Under the pieces are notes generated by a model. The model worked only from the letters and a program-made list of their open reading frames with translations. It was not told the DNA's origin and did no database searches. A stretch of 64,000 nucleotides of DNA. Source: Catenulispora sp. GP43 (GTDB lineage Bacteria; Actinomycetota; Actinomycetes; Streptomycetales; Catenulisporaceae). The DNA lies in contig NZ_JBGCCT010000001.1 in NCBI RefSeq assembly GCF_041260665.1, positions 682,001-746,000 on the forward strand, read 5' to 3'. Below, one piece after another: positions 19,198 through 28,083 of this stretch (position 1 is its first letter; the number at the start of each line of letters is the position of its first letter). The translations under genes and the position numbers were made by a program.

Positions 19198-20094
19198 ATG
19201 CGCGTGGCCGCTGTCTTCACCGCCTATCACCCCGACGAGCGCCTGGCCGCGGCGGTCGAGGCGGCGCTGCGCAGCTGCACCTCGGTGATCGTCGTGGACA
19301 ACACCCCGGCCGGCCCCGGCGGCGGTGCCCCGGAGTCCAGCGCTCCAGCGCTGGCCGGGCCGCGGGTCACCGTCATCGACCACGGTCGCAACGTGGGGTT
19401 GGGCGCGGCTCTGAACATCGCGGTGCGCGAGCTGCCCGCGGACGCCGAGGCCGTCCTGTTCCTCGACCAGGACTCCGAGCTGCCGCCGGAGATCGTGCCG
19501 GGACTGGTCGCCGATCTGGCCGACCCGGCCGTCGGGATCGCGGCACCGAGTCCGTGGGATCCCAAGCATCAGCGCTACTACTGCTCGGACGCGCGCCGCA
19601 ACGATTCCGTGTCCGACGAGGAGGCGGTCATCACCTCCGGGATGCTGGTGCGGCGCGAGGTGCTGGAGAAGGTGCCGTTCGACGAGGACATGTTCCTGGA
19701 CTGGGTCGACGTCGCGTTCTGCCTGGACGTGCGGCGGGCCGGCTGGCGCATCGTCATCGACTGGCGCCTGCGGCTGCCGCACGAGATCGGCGCCTGCGAG
19801 GTGCACACCAGGTTCGGCCGGACCGCGCACTACAGCCACTATCCGGCGTGGCGGCTCTACTGGATCGGCCGTAACGTCTCGATCCTGCACCGCGGCCACT
19901 TCGCGAGTCGACCTCGGGCCCTGGCTTCAACGCTGATCTTCATGGGCGAGCGCTTCACCAACACGCTGCTGTTCGAGCCCAAGCGGCGGACCCACATCCC
20001 GGCCCTGCTGCGCGGTTTCCGCGACGGCCTGCGGGAACGCGTCGACCCCCGCTACCTGCCCGCGGGGGCCGAGCATCCGGCGGTGCGGCGCTAG
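19198..20094 (+). CDS. WbbL/RfbF-type GT2, rhamnosyltransferase-like (copy 3)
   Basis: 298 residues: TAYHPDERLAAAVEAAL, SVIVVDNTPAG, GRNVGLGAALNIAV, FLDQDSELPPE, SGMLVRREVL, FLDWVDVAFCLDVRRAGWRI and the shared RYLPAGAE tail. ATG start with AAAGGTGG 10 nt upstream. It is divergent from the flippase at 17519-19087. Its stop codon overlaps the stop of the convergent HdeD-like gene within CTAG. The three copies of this family (10166, 14248, 19198) differ enough to have separate linkages or acceptors. Confidence 0.87.
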   Translation: MRVAAVFTAYHPDERLAAAVEAALRSCTSVIVVDNTPAGPGGGAPESSAPALAGPRVTVIDHGRNVGLGAALNIAVRELPADAEAVLFLDQDSELPPEIVPGLVADLADPAVGIAAPSPWDPKHQRYYCSDARRNDSVSDEEAVITSGMLVRREVLEKVPFDEDMFLDWVDVAFCLDVRRAGWRIVIDWRLRLPHEIGACEVHTRFGRTAHYSHYPAWRLYWIGRNVSILHRGHFASRPRALASTLIFMGERFTNTLLFEPKRRTHIPALLRGFRDGLRERVDPRYLPAGAEHPAVRR

Positions 20095-20726
20095 ACCGTC
20101 GCGTGCCGGCCGGCGGGACCGGCCGCGTGCTTGACCCTGTTGCGCAGGCTGAAGGCGTGGATCACCTCGATCAGCCCGACCACGATCAGCCAGATCCCGG
20201 TGAAGACCGCCAGGGTGAAGATGGACCCGATCGGCCAGGAGATGATGATGATCCCGCCCAGCAGGGTCATGAAGCCGGCGAAGAAGGCCCAGCCGCGGCC
20301 CGCCACCCCGGAGGGGGCCGCGGCGCTGGACGCGATGGTGGCGATGCCCCACATCAGGAAGCCGATGCCGATCCAGAGGCTGAGCAGCAGCACGGAGTTG
20401 TGCAGCGAGTTCCGGAAGCAGAACAGGCCCAGCAGGATCGACAGCGCGCCGACGATCAGGTTGAGCACGCGCATGCCCGCGCTGATGTGGTCGCCGAAGG
20501 CCGCGATGATCTGCATGACCCCGCTGATCAGCAGATAGATCCCGAACAGCACGCCGATCACCAGCAGGGTCCGCCCGGGCCAGACCACGGCGCACACGCC
20601 GATGGCGATCGCGGCCAGACCCATCAGCATCAGCGCCTGCCAGGCCGCCTGCCCGAGCATCCGCAGCGGGCTCCCGAACTCCTCAGGGCCGGGGCCGCGG
20701 TCGTCGCCGTCATACATGTCGGTCAT
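20091..20726 (-). CDS. HdeD/DUF308 family membrane protein
   Basis: 211 residues with six membrane helices in three pairs, the DUF308 repeat: AWQALMLMGLAAIAIGVCAVVWPGRTLLVIGVLFGIYLLISGVMQI, then a second and third pair with WPIGSIFTLAVFTGIWLIVVGLIEVIHAF. Named for E. coli HdeD (acid resistance), but actinobacterial homologs are uncharacterised. An alternative ATG lies three codons in (20717). No functional link to the polysaccharide genes is apparent. Confidence 0.88.
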   Translation of the reverse strand: MTDMYDGDDRGPGPEEFGSPLRMLGQAAWQALMLMGLAAIAIGVCAVVWPGRTLLVIGVLFGIYLLISGVMQIIAAFGDHISAGMRVLNLIVGALSILLGLFCFRNSLHNSVLLLSLWIGIGFLMWGIATIASSAAAPSGVAGRGWAFFAGFMTLLGGIIIISWPIGSIFTLAVFTGIWLIVVGLIEVIHAFSLRNRVKHAAGPAGRHATV

Positions 20727-20802
20727 GGGGTCGTTATGTCCGACTATCCGACCGTTGATGCCTGTTACCCGGTTCGCGGTCGTCCAAATGGTCGAACGGC
20801 CC

Positions 20803-21708
20803 TCAGCCCACCTGGCCCGGGGCCGCCACGCCGCTGGCGGTCAGCATCGCGCGCCAGTCCCCCAGCTCCGGGATCCCGGCCTCGGCCCAGCGCTCGTGGC
20901 CGAGCACGCTGTACTTCGGACGCTCGGCGGGCCGCACGAACTTGTCCGAGGTGGTCGGGCGCACCCGCTCCGGGTCCAGCCCCGCCTCCTCGAACACCGC
21001 GCGGGCCAGACCGAACCAGGTCGTCTGCCCCGAGGCGGTGCCGTGGTAGATCCCGGCCGGGGCGTGCGCGGCCTGCCCCAGCGCGATCAGCTGCCCGGCC
21101 AGCGCGCCGGTCCAGGTCGGCTGCCCGGCCTGGTCGTCGACCACGTCCAGGGTCTCGCGCTCGCCGGCCAGCCGCAGCATGGTGCGGACGAAGTTCGGGC
21201 CGTGCGCGCCGTAGAGCCAGGCCGTCCGGACCACGTAGCCGGTCTCCGGCAGCACCGCGAGCACGGCCTGCTCGCCGACCAGCTTCGAGCGGCCGTAGGC
21301 GTTGATCGGGTCGGTGGCCGCGTACTCGGCGTAGGGCGCGGCGCCCTTGCCGTCGAAGACGTAGTCGGTCGAGACCGTGAGGAACCGGGCCCCGCTCGCG
21401 GCGCAGGCCGAGGCCAGGGCGCTGACGCCGCCGCCGTTGACCGCGGTGGCCACCGCCTCGTGGGTCTCGGCGCCGTCGACGTCGGTCCAGGCCGCGGCGT
21501 TGACCACGATGTCGTGGCCGTCGACCGCGGCCCGCACCGCGGCGGCGTCGGTGACGTCGAGCTCGGCCCGGGTCAGCGCGGTCACCTGCGCGGCCGGCTC
21601 GGCCCTGAGCAGGGCCGCCAGGTCCGCCCCGAGCATCCCGCCGGCCCCGGTGACCAGCCAGCGGCGCGGGGCCTCGCGCCCCGGCACGATCACGATCGGC
21701 CGGCTCAC
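20803..21708 (-). CDS. rmlD: dTDP-4-dehydrorhamnose reductase
   Basis: 301 residues, SDR-type. Rossmann glycine motif [13 protein letters not shown] near residue 20, [21 protein letters not shown] and the catalytic YGRSK (Tyr-x-x-x-Lys), then VVRTAWLYG and the substrate-side PTWTGALA. It performs the last step, NADPH-dependent reduction to dTDP-L-rhamnose. The GTG start overlaps the rmlB stop by 4 nt (GTGA), so the pair is co-translated. The N-terminus carries ~15 residues ([14 protein letters not shown]) before the usual first strand. Confidence 0.95.
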   Translation of the reverse strand: MSRPIVIVPGREAPRRWLVTGAGGMLGADLAALLRAEPAAQVTALTRAELDVTDAAAVRAAVDGHDIVVNAAAWTDVDGAETHEAVATAVNGGGVSALASACAASGARFLTVSTDYVFDGKGAAPYAEYAATDPINAYGRSKLVGEQAVLAVLPETGYVVRTAWLYGAHGPNFVRTMLRLAGERETLDVVDDQAGQPTWTGALAGQLIALGQAAHAPAGIYHGTASGQTTWFGLARAVFEEAGLDPERVRPTTSDKFVRPAERPKYSVLGHERWAEAGIPELGDWRAMLTASGVAAPGQVG

Positions 21709-22730
21709 AGCGCCGCGCTCCCGCTCGCGCCGGACGCGCCGGACCCGCCCGCGCTCTCCAGAGCCGCCTTCGCCTTCAGCGGCTCCCACCACGACCGGTT
21801 GTTCTTGTACCAGTCGATGGTCTGCGCGATGCCCTGCTCGAACGGCACCTGCGGCTCGTAGCCGAGCTCCCGCCGGATCTTGTCGATCGACAGCGAGTAG
21901 CGGCGGTCGTGGCCCTTGCGGTCCTCGACCATGCGCACCGACGTCCAGTCCTTGCCGGTGCCGTCCAGCATCAGCTGGACCAGGTCCTTGTTGGTCATCT
22001 CGGTGCCGCCGCCGATGTTGTAGACCTCGCCGGCCCGGCCCTGGCGCAGCGCCAGGTCGATACCGCGGACGTGGTCGGAGACGTGCAGCCAGTCGCGCAC
22101 GTTGGCACCGTCGCCGTAGAGGGCGACGGTCCCGCCGTCGATCAGGTTGGTCACCGACAGCGGGATCATCTTCTCCGGGAACTGGTAGTGCCCGTAGTTG
22201 TTGGAGCAGCGGGTGACGACCACGTCCATCTTGTGCGTGCGGTGGTAGGCCAGCACCAGCAGGTCCGAGCCGGCCTTGGAGGCCGAGTACGCCGAGTTCG
22301 GCGCCAGCGGCCACTCCTCGGTCCACGAGCCCTCGTCGATGGAGCCGTAGACCTCGTCGGTGGACACGTGCACGAAGCGGCCCACGCCGTGCTTGCGCGC
22401 CGCGTCCAGCAACACCTGCGTGCCCACGACGTTGGTGGTGACGAAGGGGCCGGCGCCCAGGATCGAACGGTCCACATGCGACTCGGCGGCGAAGTGCACC
22501 ACGGCGTCGTGGCCGGGCATCACCGCTTCGACGACCTCGGCCTCCCGGATGTCGCCGCGCCGGAAGGAGAAGCCTGGATTGTCGCGGACCGGTTCCAGGT
22601 TCGCCTCGACCCCCGAATAGGTCAGCGCGTCGAGCACCGTCACGGAATCGGGCGCACCCGGCCGGGACAGGAGCTGGCGTACATACTCAGAGCCGATGAA
22701 CCCGGCACCGCCGGTGACAAGAATCCTCAC
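21705..22730 (-). CDS. rmlB: dTDP-glucose 4,6-dehydratase
   Basis: 341 residues. [20 protein letters not shown] (NAD-binding), [21 protein letters not shown] (catalytic Thr-Asp-Glu) and YSASKAGSD (Tyr-x-x-x-Lys), then [18 protein letters not shown] and [16 protein letters not shown], all standard for RmlB. It makes dTDP-4-keto-6-deoxyglucose. The GTG at 22730 gives the family N-terminus; a GTG seven codons upstream (22751), with GGGA before it, is possible. Transcribed with rmlD and divergent from rmlA. Confidence 0.96.
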   Translation of the reverse strand: MRILVTGGAGFIGSEYVRQLLSRPGAPDSVTVLDALTYSGVEANLEPVRDNPGFSFRRGDIREAEVVEAVMPGHDAVVHFAAESHVDRSILGAGPFVTTNVVGTQVLLDAARKHGVGRFVHVSTDEVYGSIDEGSWTEEWPLAPNSAYSASKAGSDLLVLAYHRTHKMDVVVTRCSNNYGHYQFPEKMIPLSVTNLIDGGTVALYGDGANVRDWLHVSDHVRGIDLALRQGRAGEVYNIGGGTEMTNKDLVQLMLDGTGKDWTSVRMVEDRKGHDRRYSLSIDKIRRELGYEPQVPFEQGIAQTIDWYKNNRSWWEPLKAKAALESAGGSGASGASGSAAL

Positions 22731-22795
22731 CTGCGCGATGCTACCGGGCACGGCTCAATCCCACTTCCCGCAGGTGGCCGAACCAGCGACCCGGC

Positions 22796-22801
22796 TAGAG
22801 T
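22796..22801 (+). promoter_or_regulatory. -10 box TAGAGT for leaderless rmlA mRNA
   Basis: TAGAGT ends 7 nt before the rmlA ATG; no Shine-Dalgarno and no clear -35. Confidence 0.6.
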
Positions 22802-22808
22802 GGCCTGC

Positions 22809-23678
22809 ATGCGTGGCATCATCCTGGCCGGCGGGACCGGCTCACGGCTGTGGCCGATCACCAAGGGCGTGTCCAAACAGCTCATGCCGGTCTTCGACAA
22901 GCCGATGATCTACTACCCGCTCTCCACCCTGGTGATGGCCGGCATCTACGAGATCCTGGTCATCACCACGCCCGAGGACCAGGTGCAGTTCCAGCGCCTG
23001 CTCGGCGACGGCTCGCAGTGGGGCCTGGACATCTCCTACGTCGCGCAGGAACGCCCGGACGGTCTGGCCCAGGCCTTCATCCTCGGTGAGGACTTCATCG
23101 CCGACGAGTCCGTGGCCCTGGTCCTGGGCGACAACATCTTCCACGGCGTGGGTCTGGGCCGTCAGCTGCGCACCCTCACCGAGCCGGCCGGCGGCGTGGT
23201 CTTCGCCTACCAGGTCGCCAACCCGCGCGAGTACGGCGTGGTGGAGTTCGACGACGCCGGCCGCGCGGTCTCCATCGAGGAGAAGCCGGACAAGCCCAAG
23301 TCCCGCTTCGCGATCCCCGGTCTGTACTTCTACGACAACCAGGTCGTGGAGATCGCCAAGAAGCTCAAGCCCAGCGCCCGCGGCGAGCTGGAGATCACCG
23401 GCGTCAACGTCGAGTACCTGAACCGCGGCGAGCTCCAGGTGCAGGTCCTGGAGCGCGGCACCGCGTGGCTGGACACCGGCACCTTCGACTCCCTGGTCCA
23501 GGCCGCCGAATACGTCCGCGTCATAGAACAGCGGCAGGGTTACAAGGTCGGCTGTGTCGAGGAAGTGGCCTGGCGCTCCGGCTTCATCACCGACGCGCAG
23601 CTGACCGCGCTGGCCGAGCCCCTGTGCAAGAGCGGGTACGGCGAGTACCTGCAGCACCTCCTGGACCCGTCGATCTGA
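22809..23678 (+). CDS. rmlA: Glucose-1-phosphate thymidylyltransferase
   Basis: 289 residues, the family length. [23 protein letters not shown] is the nucleotide-binding signature; also [13 protein letters not shown]-type motif, [18 protein letters not shown] and [10 protein letters not shown]. It joins glucose-1-phosphate and dTTP to start dTDP-rhamnose synthesis. The ATG at 22809 gives the conserved MRGIILAGG start and is 7 nt from a -10 box. rmlC follows after 76 bp in the same direction. Confidence 0.97.
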   Translation: MRGIILAGGTGSRLWPITKGVSKQLMPVFDKPMIYYPLSTLVMAGIYEILVITTPEDQVQFQRLLGDGSQWGLDISYVAQERPDGLAQAFILGEDFIADESVALVLGDNIFHGVGLGRQLRTLTEPAGGVVFAYQVANPREYGVVEFDDAGRAVSIEEKPDKPKSRFAIPGLYFYDNQVVEIAKKLKPSARGELEITGVNVEYLNRGELQVQVLERGTAWLDTGTFDSLVQAAEYVRVIEQRQGYKVGCVEEVAWRSGFITDAQLTALAEPLCKSGYGEYLQHLLDPSI

Positions 23679-23754
23679 ACCCGGACCCCGCGATCTGAAT
23701 CCAGCCCGCGATCCGACCCCGCAGCCCTTCACCGGAAACGAGGACCCCTCCCGC

Positions 23755-24357
23755 ATGGACATCGCGCCCCTGTCGATCGACGGAGCCTGGGAGATCACCC
23801 CGCGCCTGCACGGCGACCCCCGCGGCCTGTTCACGGAGTGGTACCGCTTCGACCTGCTGGCCGAGGCCGTCGGCCACCCCCTGGATCTGAGGCAGGGCAA
23901 CCTGTCGGTGTCCGCGGGCGGCGTGGTGCGCGGCATCCACTTCGCCGACGTCCCGCCGGGACAGGCGAAGTACGTCACCTGCACCCGCGGCGCGGTGCTG
24001 GACGTCATCGTCGACATCCGCGTCGGGTCGCCGACCTTCGGGCAGTGGCAGGGCGTCCGCCTGGACGAGGACACGCGCAAGGCCGTGTACATCGCCGAGG
24101 GCCTGGGCCACGGTTTCTGCGCGCTCACCGATGACGCGACCCTGACCTACCTGTGCTCGGCCACCTACAACCCGGGCCACGAGCACGGGGTCTACCCGCT
24201 GGACGCCGAACTCGGCATCGACTGGCCGGCCGAGGTGCCGCAGTTGTCGGAGCGGGACATGAAATCGCCGTCGCTGGCGGAGGCCAAGGACAGTGGACTG
24301 CTGCCGAACTACGCGGCGTGCACGGGGTACACGAACAGCCTGCGGCAGCAGGGCTGA
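23755..24357 (+). CDS. rmlC: dTDP-4-dehydrorhamnose 3,5-epimerase
   Basis: 200 residues, cupin fold. Conserved DPRGLFTEWYR, RQGNLSVSAGGVVRGIHF (catalytic His), KYVTCTRGAVLDVIVDIRVGSPTFG, EGLGHGFCAL and YLCSATYNPGHEHGV (catalytic Tyr region). It epimerises the 4-keto sugar at C3 and C5. It completes the four-enzyme set with rmlA, rmlB and rmlD. The bidirectional terminator at 24407-24440 ends the operon. Confidence 0.96.
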   Translation: MDIAPLSIDGAWEITPRLHGDPRGLFTEWYRFDLLAEAVGHPLDLRQGNLSVSAGGVVRGIHFADVPPGQAKYVTCTRGAVLDVIVDIRVGSPTFGQWQGVRLDEDTRKAVYIAEGLGHGFCALTDDATLTYLCSATYNPGHEHGVYPLDAELGIDWPAEVPQLSERDMKSPSLAEAKDSGLLPNYAACTGYTNSLRQQG

Positions 24358-24406
24358 CAGCGCCGCTCGACCCTTGTCGCAGAACACGAAGCAGATCGCA
24401 GAACAC

Positions 24407-24440
24407 GAAGGGGCCCCCTCCATGCGGAGGGGGCCCCTTC
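24407..24440. terminator. Bidirectional terminator after rmlC
   Basis: Perfect 15-bp inverted repeat (24407-24421 and 24426-24440) with tetraloop ATGC, between rmlC (+) and the WXG100-like gene (-). A 12-bp direct repeat (GCAGAACACGAA) just before it includes the first bases of the stem. Confidence 0.88.
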
Positions 24441-24483
24441 GGCAGCGCTCAGCCCGCGCGGCGGGCCCGGCACAACGGCTTGC

Positions 24484-24780
24484 TCAGCCGCCGATGCCCT
24501 TGGCCAGCTGCTCGTCCGTCTGCTGCATCGTCTGGGCGGCGTTGTTCAGGTACTTGCTCATGCCTTCCATGCCCTCGATCATCTTCGAGGCGCCCTGGGT
24601 GAACTCGGCGTAGGCGTGGTCGAACGCCTTCGACGCGGCCTCGGTGACGAAGCCGGAGCTCACCAGGTTCTGCACCAGCGACTGCGCCTGCTTCAGGGTG
24701 TCCTGGATCTGCGTCTGGTAGCTGGTCAGCTTGCCAGCCGCGTCCGACATGTCGTGGTATGTAATGGAAATGCTCGCCAT
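24484..24780 (-). CDS. WXG100-like (Esx) small protein, orphan
   Basis: 98 residues, all helical, with the ESAT-6/WXG100 layout: helix 1 (~10-40, MSDAAGKLTSYQTQIQDTLKQAQSLVQNLV), a turn, helix 2 (~50-95). Start at the ATG of MASISITYHD with GGGGAGGG 7 nt upstream. The turn is SSGFVTEAAS: the glycine of W-x-G is kept but the tryptophan is not. WXG100 proteins are substrates of type VII (ESX) secretion, normally as heterodimers. No partner, EccC or other ESX gene is in the window, so its role is inferred from fold only. Some actinobacteria carry such orphan copies. Confidence 0.78.
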   Translation of the reverse strand: MASISITYHDMSDAAGKLTSYQTQIQDTLKQAQSLVQNLVSSGFVTEAASKAFDHAYAEFTQGASKMIEGMEGMSKYLNNAAQTMQQTDEQLAKGIGG

Positions 24781-24949
24781 TGGAAGCCCTCCCCTAGTCT
24801 GAGCGCCCCACCGGAGCGCCACCCGCGTCAGCCGGACAGCGTTTCGCTTCCCAGCCCCGTGTGAACACCTCAGAGACTGCCAGCACGGCGTACCGCTTGG
24901 CAACCGGCGACAACTCCCTCACCAGCGGTTTCCCGGAAAATCTGTCCGC

Positions 24950-26272
24950 TTATGCCGGAATTGCGACACCGCTTGTAACCGGTTCCGGGGACCCGTCCCC
25001 ACCCCCGTTGAGCTGGGAAGAGAGCTTCTCGCGGTCCAAAGCGTCCTCCCAGCCCGCGATGACGATGGTGCCGACGGCCGTTCCGCACAGGTTTGTCAGG
25101 GCTCTGCACTCGCTCATGAACTTGTCGATCCCGAAGATGAGCATGATGCCGGCGACCGGGATGGTGCCGACCGTGGACAGCGTCGCGGCCAGCACGATGA
25201 ACCCGCTGCCGGTGACGCCGGCGGCGCCCTTGGAGGTCAGCAGCAGGACACCGAGGATCGTCACCTGCTGGGCCAGCGACAGGTGCACGTCAAGGGCCTG
25301 CGCGATGTACAGCGCGCCGAGCGTCAGGTAGATGCAGGTGCCGTCGAGGTTGAACGAGTACCCGGCCGGCACGGTCAGGCCGACCACGTCGCGGCGCACG
25401 CCGGCCTGCTCCATCTTGTCCATGATCCGCGGCAGCACGGTCTCGCTGGAGGAGGTGCCGAGCACCACGAGCAGTTCCGGGGCGATGTACCGCAGCAGCT
25501 TGAGGATGTTCACCTGCTGGGTGGCGGCGACCGCGCCGAGCACCACCAGCACGAACAGCGCCGAGGTCCCGTAGAACACGGCCATCAGCTTGCCCAGGCT
25601 GGTCAGCGTGTGCAGGCCGTACTTGCCGACGGTGAACGACATCGCGCCGAACGCACCGACCGGGGCCGCGTACATGACGATCCGCAGCACCTGGAACAGG
25701 ACCCTGCCGACCACCTCGATACCGCGCGCGACCGGCTCGGCCGGCTCCCCGACCAGCTTGATGGCCACCGCCACCAGCACCGCGATCACCAGCACCTGCA
25801 GCACGCTGCCGGTGCTGAACGCGCCGACGATGCTGTTCGGCACCATGTCGGTCAGGTAGTGCCAGGCGGACTGGGTCTGGCCGGTCTTGATGTAGTCCGC
25901 GGCCGTGCCGGTGGCCTTGGGCACCTTGGCGTGCACCCCGGCCCCGGGGCGCAGCACGTCCATCACCAGCAGCCCGATCGCCAGCGCGACCGTGGAGAGC
26001 ACCTCGAAGTAGATCAGGGACCTGATTCCGACCCGGCCCACCTCGCGCAGCTTGCCGACCCCGGCGATCCCGGTCACCACGGTCACGAACACCACCGGGG
26101 TGATGACCATCCGGATCAGGCTCACGAAGCTGTCGCCGAGCGGCTGCAGCTGGGTGGCCACGCCCGGCGCGGCGGCGCCGAGGGCGATGCCGGCCGCGAT
26201 GCCGACGAGGACCCAGACGTAGAGCTGCTTGTACCAGCGGCTGTGCGTCGGTGGCGATGAGGTTTCGGACAT
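24950..26272 (-). CDS. dctA: Dicarboxylate/amino acid:cation symporter (DAACS)
   Basis: 440 residues. Start at ATG 26272 (MSETSSPPTHSRW) with AGGGGAG 5 nt upstream. Signature regions are intact: PLGDSFVSLIRMVITPVVFVTVV, the NSIVGAF region, GTSSSETVLPRIMDKME, SFNLDGTCIYLTLGALYIAQAL (substrate/cation binding) and SKGAAGVTGSGFIVLAATL. Members take up C4-dicarboxylates (or glutamate) with H+ or Na+. The divergent sensor kinase and regulator (26422, 28080) belong to the DcuS/CitA class that senses such acids, so local control is very likely. Confidence 0.92.
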   Translation of the reverse strand: MSETSSPPTHSRWYKQLYVWVLVGIAAGIALGAAAPGVATQLQPLGDSFVSLIRMVITPVVFVTVVTGIAGVGKLREVGRVGIRSLIYFEVLSTVALAIGLLVMDVLRPGAGVHAKVPKATGTAADYIKTGQTQSAWHYLTDMVPNSIVGAFSTGSVLQVLVIAVLVAVAIKLVGEPAEPVARGIEVVGRVLFQVLRIVMYAAPVGAFGAMSFTVGKYGLHTLTSLGKLMAVFYGTSALFVLVVLGAVAATQQVNILKLLRYIAPELLVVLGTSSSETVLPRIMDKMEQAGVRRDVVGLTVPAGYSFNLDGTCIYLTLGALYIAQALDVHLSLAQQVTILGVLLLTSKGAAGVTGSGFIVLAATLSTVGTIPVAGIMLIFGIDKFMSECRALTNLCGTAVGTIVIAGWEDALDREKLSSQLNGGGDGSPEPVTSGVAIPA

Positions 26273-26349
26273 GGTCGCTCCCCTTGGACTGCGTGGACGG
26301 GCTGACGGACGCCGTTCACTGTGGGGCAGGTCACAGATCACAAGCGCGG

Positions 26350-26367
26350 TTACGCGCATTACGCGCA
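26350..26367. repeat. Tandem 9-bp repeat, candidate operator between dctA and kinase genes
   Basis: Two perfect adjacent copies of TTACGCGCA in the divergent region between the transporter (starts 26272, -) and the sensor kinase (starts 26422, +). Direct repeats are typical sites for CitB/DcuR-type regulators; binding is an inference. Confidence 0.55.
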
Positions 26368-26421
26368 CGAGACCGGGGGCTCACCTTGGACGATCACGGA
26401 TTGTGGGGAACACTGCCGGAC

Positions 26422-28083
26422 ATGCGTCGTCTCCACCGCCGGTTCAGCATCGCCACCCAGGTGCTGCTCATGCAGTGCGTGCTGGTGCTGCTGCTGACCG
26501 CGGTGGGCTCCACGGCGGCCGTGCTCCAGGCGCAGGCCACCGAGCACGCCGACGCGCGCCGCCAGGTGATCTCCACGGCCGAGGCGCTGGCCGGCGCGCC
26601 GTCCACGGTCGCGGCGCTGCACACCGCCGATCCGAGCGTCCCGCTGGAGCCCGAGACGACCGCGCTGGAGCAGCAGGCGGGCGTCGACTTCGTGGTGGTG
26701 ATGACCACCAAGGGCATCCGCTTCACGCACCCGAACCCGACGCTGATCGGGAAGACCTTCGTCGGGCACATCGCCCCGGCGGTGGCCGGCAGGGCGTTCA
26801 CCGAGACCTACCGCGGCTCGCTGGGCCCGTCGGTGCGGTCGGTGGTGCCGATCCGCGATCCGCAGCACGGGAACGAGATCATCGGCCTGGTCTCGGTCGG
26901 CATCACCCAGCACCGGCTCAGCTCGCTGTTCGGGCAGCAGCTGCCGATGGTCATCGGGATCTCGGCCGCGGCGCTGGCCCTGGCCGTCCTCGGGGCGTAC
27001 GCCGTCGGCCGCCGGGTGCGCCGGCAGACCCGGGGCCTGGGCCCGGTCGCGCTGGCCGAGCTGTACGAGCACCACGACGCGGTGATGCACGCGATGCGCG
27101 AAGGCCTGCTGCTGCTGGATCCGGCCGGCAAACTGATCCTGGCCAACGACGAGGCGGTGCGGCTGCTGGACCTGCCGGCGGCCCGGGCCGGGCGCACGCC
27201 GGCCGAACTCGGCGTGGACGGCTCGCTCGGCGCGGTGCTGGCAGAGGGCGCCGACGTGGCCGACGGGATCCACCTCACCGACAACCGGGTGGTGACGGTG
27301 AACCAGTCCACGGCCCGGCGCGCCGGACGCGACCTGGGCACCGTGGTCACGCTGCGGGACCGCACCGAGCTGCAGGCGCTCACCGACGAGCTGGCCTCGG
27401 TGCGCGGCTTCGCCGAAGCGCTGCGCGCCTCCAACCACGAGGCGGCGAACCGGCTGCACACCGTGGTGACGCTGATCGAGCTGGACCGGCCGGGCGAGGC
27501 GGTGCGCTTCGCGACCGGCGAGCTGGCGGCCCAGCAGGAGCTGGTCGACCGGCTGCTGGCCGCGGTCGAGGAGCCGGTGCTGGCCGCGCTGGTGCTCGGC
27601 AAGGTCGCGCAGGCCCGGGAGCGCGGGATCGAGCTGGGCGTCGGGGAGGTGACGGCGGTGCGCGACCTGCCGCTGCCGGTGACCGACGCGGTGACGCTGG
27701 TCGGGAACCTGATCGACAACGCGCTGGAGGCGGTGGGCGGCGCCGGGCACACCGGGCACACCGGGCACACCGGGGAGGGCGGAGAGACCGGAGACACCGG
27801 GCAGAACTGGGACGGCGCCGCCAAGCGGGTCTGGATCGAGCTGTCCGACGACGCGTCCGGGCTGGGCATCCGGGTCACCGACAACGGCCCGGGCATCGCG
27901 CCGGAGCTGCGCGAGGAGGTGTTCGTGCGCGGGTTCACCACCAAGGCCCAGGCCGGGCGCGGCCTGGGGCTGGCGCTGGTGGCGCAGATCGTGCGGCGGC
28001 ACGGCGGGACGGTCGCCGTCTCGGAGGCGGACGGCGGCGGCGCGGTGTTCAGCGTCCACATCCCCAGGAGGGCCGGGCAGTGA
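26422..28083 (+). CDS. DcuS/CitA-type sensor histidine kinase
   Basis: 553 residues from ATG 26422; a TTG at 26386 after GGGGGC is an alternative start. Helix 1 (~9-32), then an extracytoplasmic PAS-like sensor with VVMTTKGIRFTHPNPTLIGKTFVG, the dicarboxylate/citrate-sensing signature, helix 2 (~180-200), cytoplasmic PAS (~220-320), the SpoOB-type dimerisation box NHEAANRLHTVVTLIE (phosphorylated His) and an HATPase with LVGNLIDNALEA, TDNGPGIAP and GRGLGLALVAQIV. Right after the N box is a Gly/His/Thr insert encoded by three 9-bp repeats. The stop overlaps the start of the regulator gene (GTGA). Together with dctA it forms a dicarboxylate uptake and sensing module. Confidence 0.92.
   Translation: MRRLHRRFSIATQVLLMQCVLVLLLTAVGSTAAVLQAQATEHADARRQVISTAEALAGAPSTVAALHTADPSVPLEPETTALEQQAGVDFVVVMTTKGIRFTHPNPTLIGKTFVGHIAPAVAGRAFTETYRGSLGPSVRSVVPIRDPQHGNEIIGLVSVGITQHRLSSLFGQQLPMVIGISAAALALAVLGAYAVGRRVRRQTRGLGPVALAELYEHHDAVMHAMREGLLLLDPAGKLILANDEAVRLLDLPAARAGRTPAELGVDGSLGAVLAEGADVADGIHLTDNRVVTVNQSTARRAGRDLGTVVTLRDRTELQALTDELASVRGFAEALRASNHEAANRLHTVVTLIELDRPGEAVRFATGELAAQQELVDRLLAAVEEPVLAALVLGKVAQARERGIELGVGEVTAVRDLPLPVTDAVTLVGNLIDNALEAVGGAGHTGHTGHTGEGGETGDTGQNWDGAAKRVWIELSDDASGLGIRVTDNGPGIAPELREEVFVRGFTTKAQAGRGLGLALVAQIVRRHGGTVAVSEADGGGAVFSVHIPRRAGQ
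27745..27771 (+). repeat. Three in-frame 9-bp repeats (Gly-His-Thr) in kinase ATP-lid region
   Basis: Three perfect copies of GGGCACACC encode GHT-GHT-GHT within the HATPase domain just after the N box, followed by imperfect GEGGETGDTG. Confidence 0.8.

Noticed and set aside
22696-22809. Single bidirectional promoter for rmlB and rmlA
   Set aside because: A good -10 is visible only toward rmlA; nothing comparable faces rmlB.
24484-24903. Longer (139-residue) form of the WXG100-like protein
   Set aside because: The upstream extension is Arg-rich, unlike the family; the inner ATG has a strong ribosome site.
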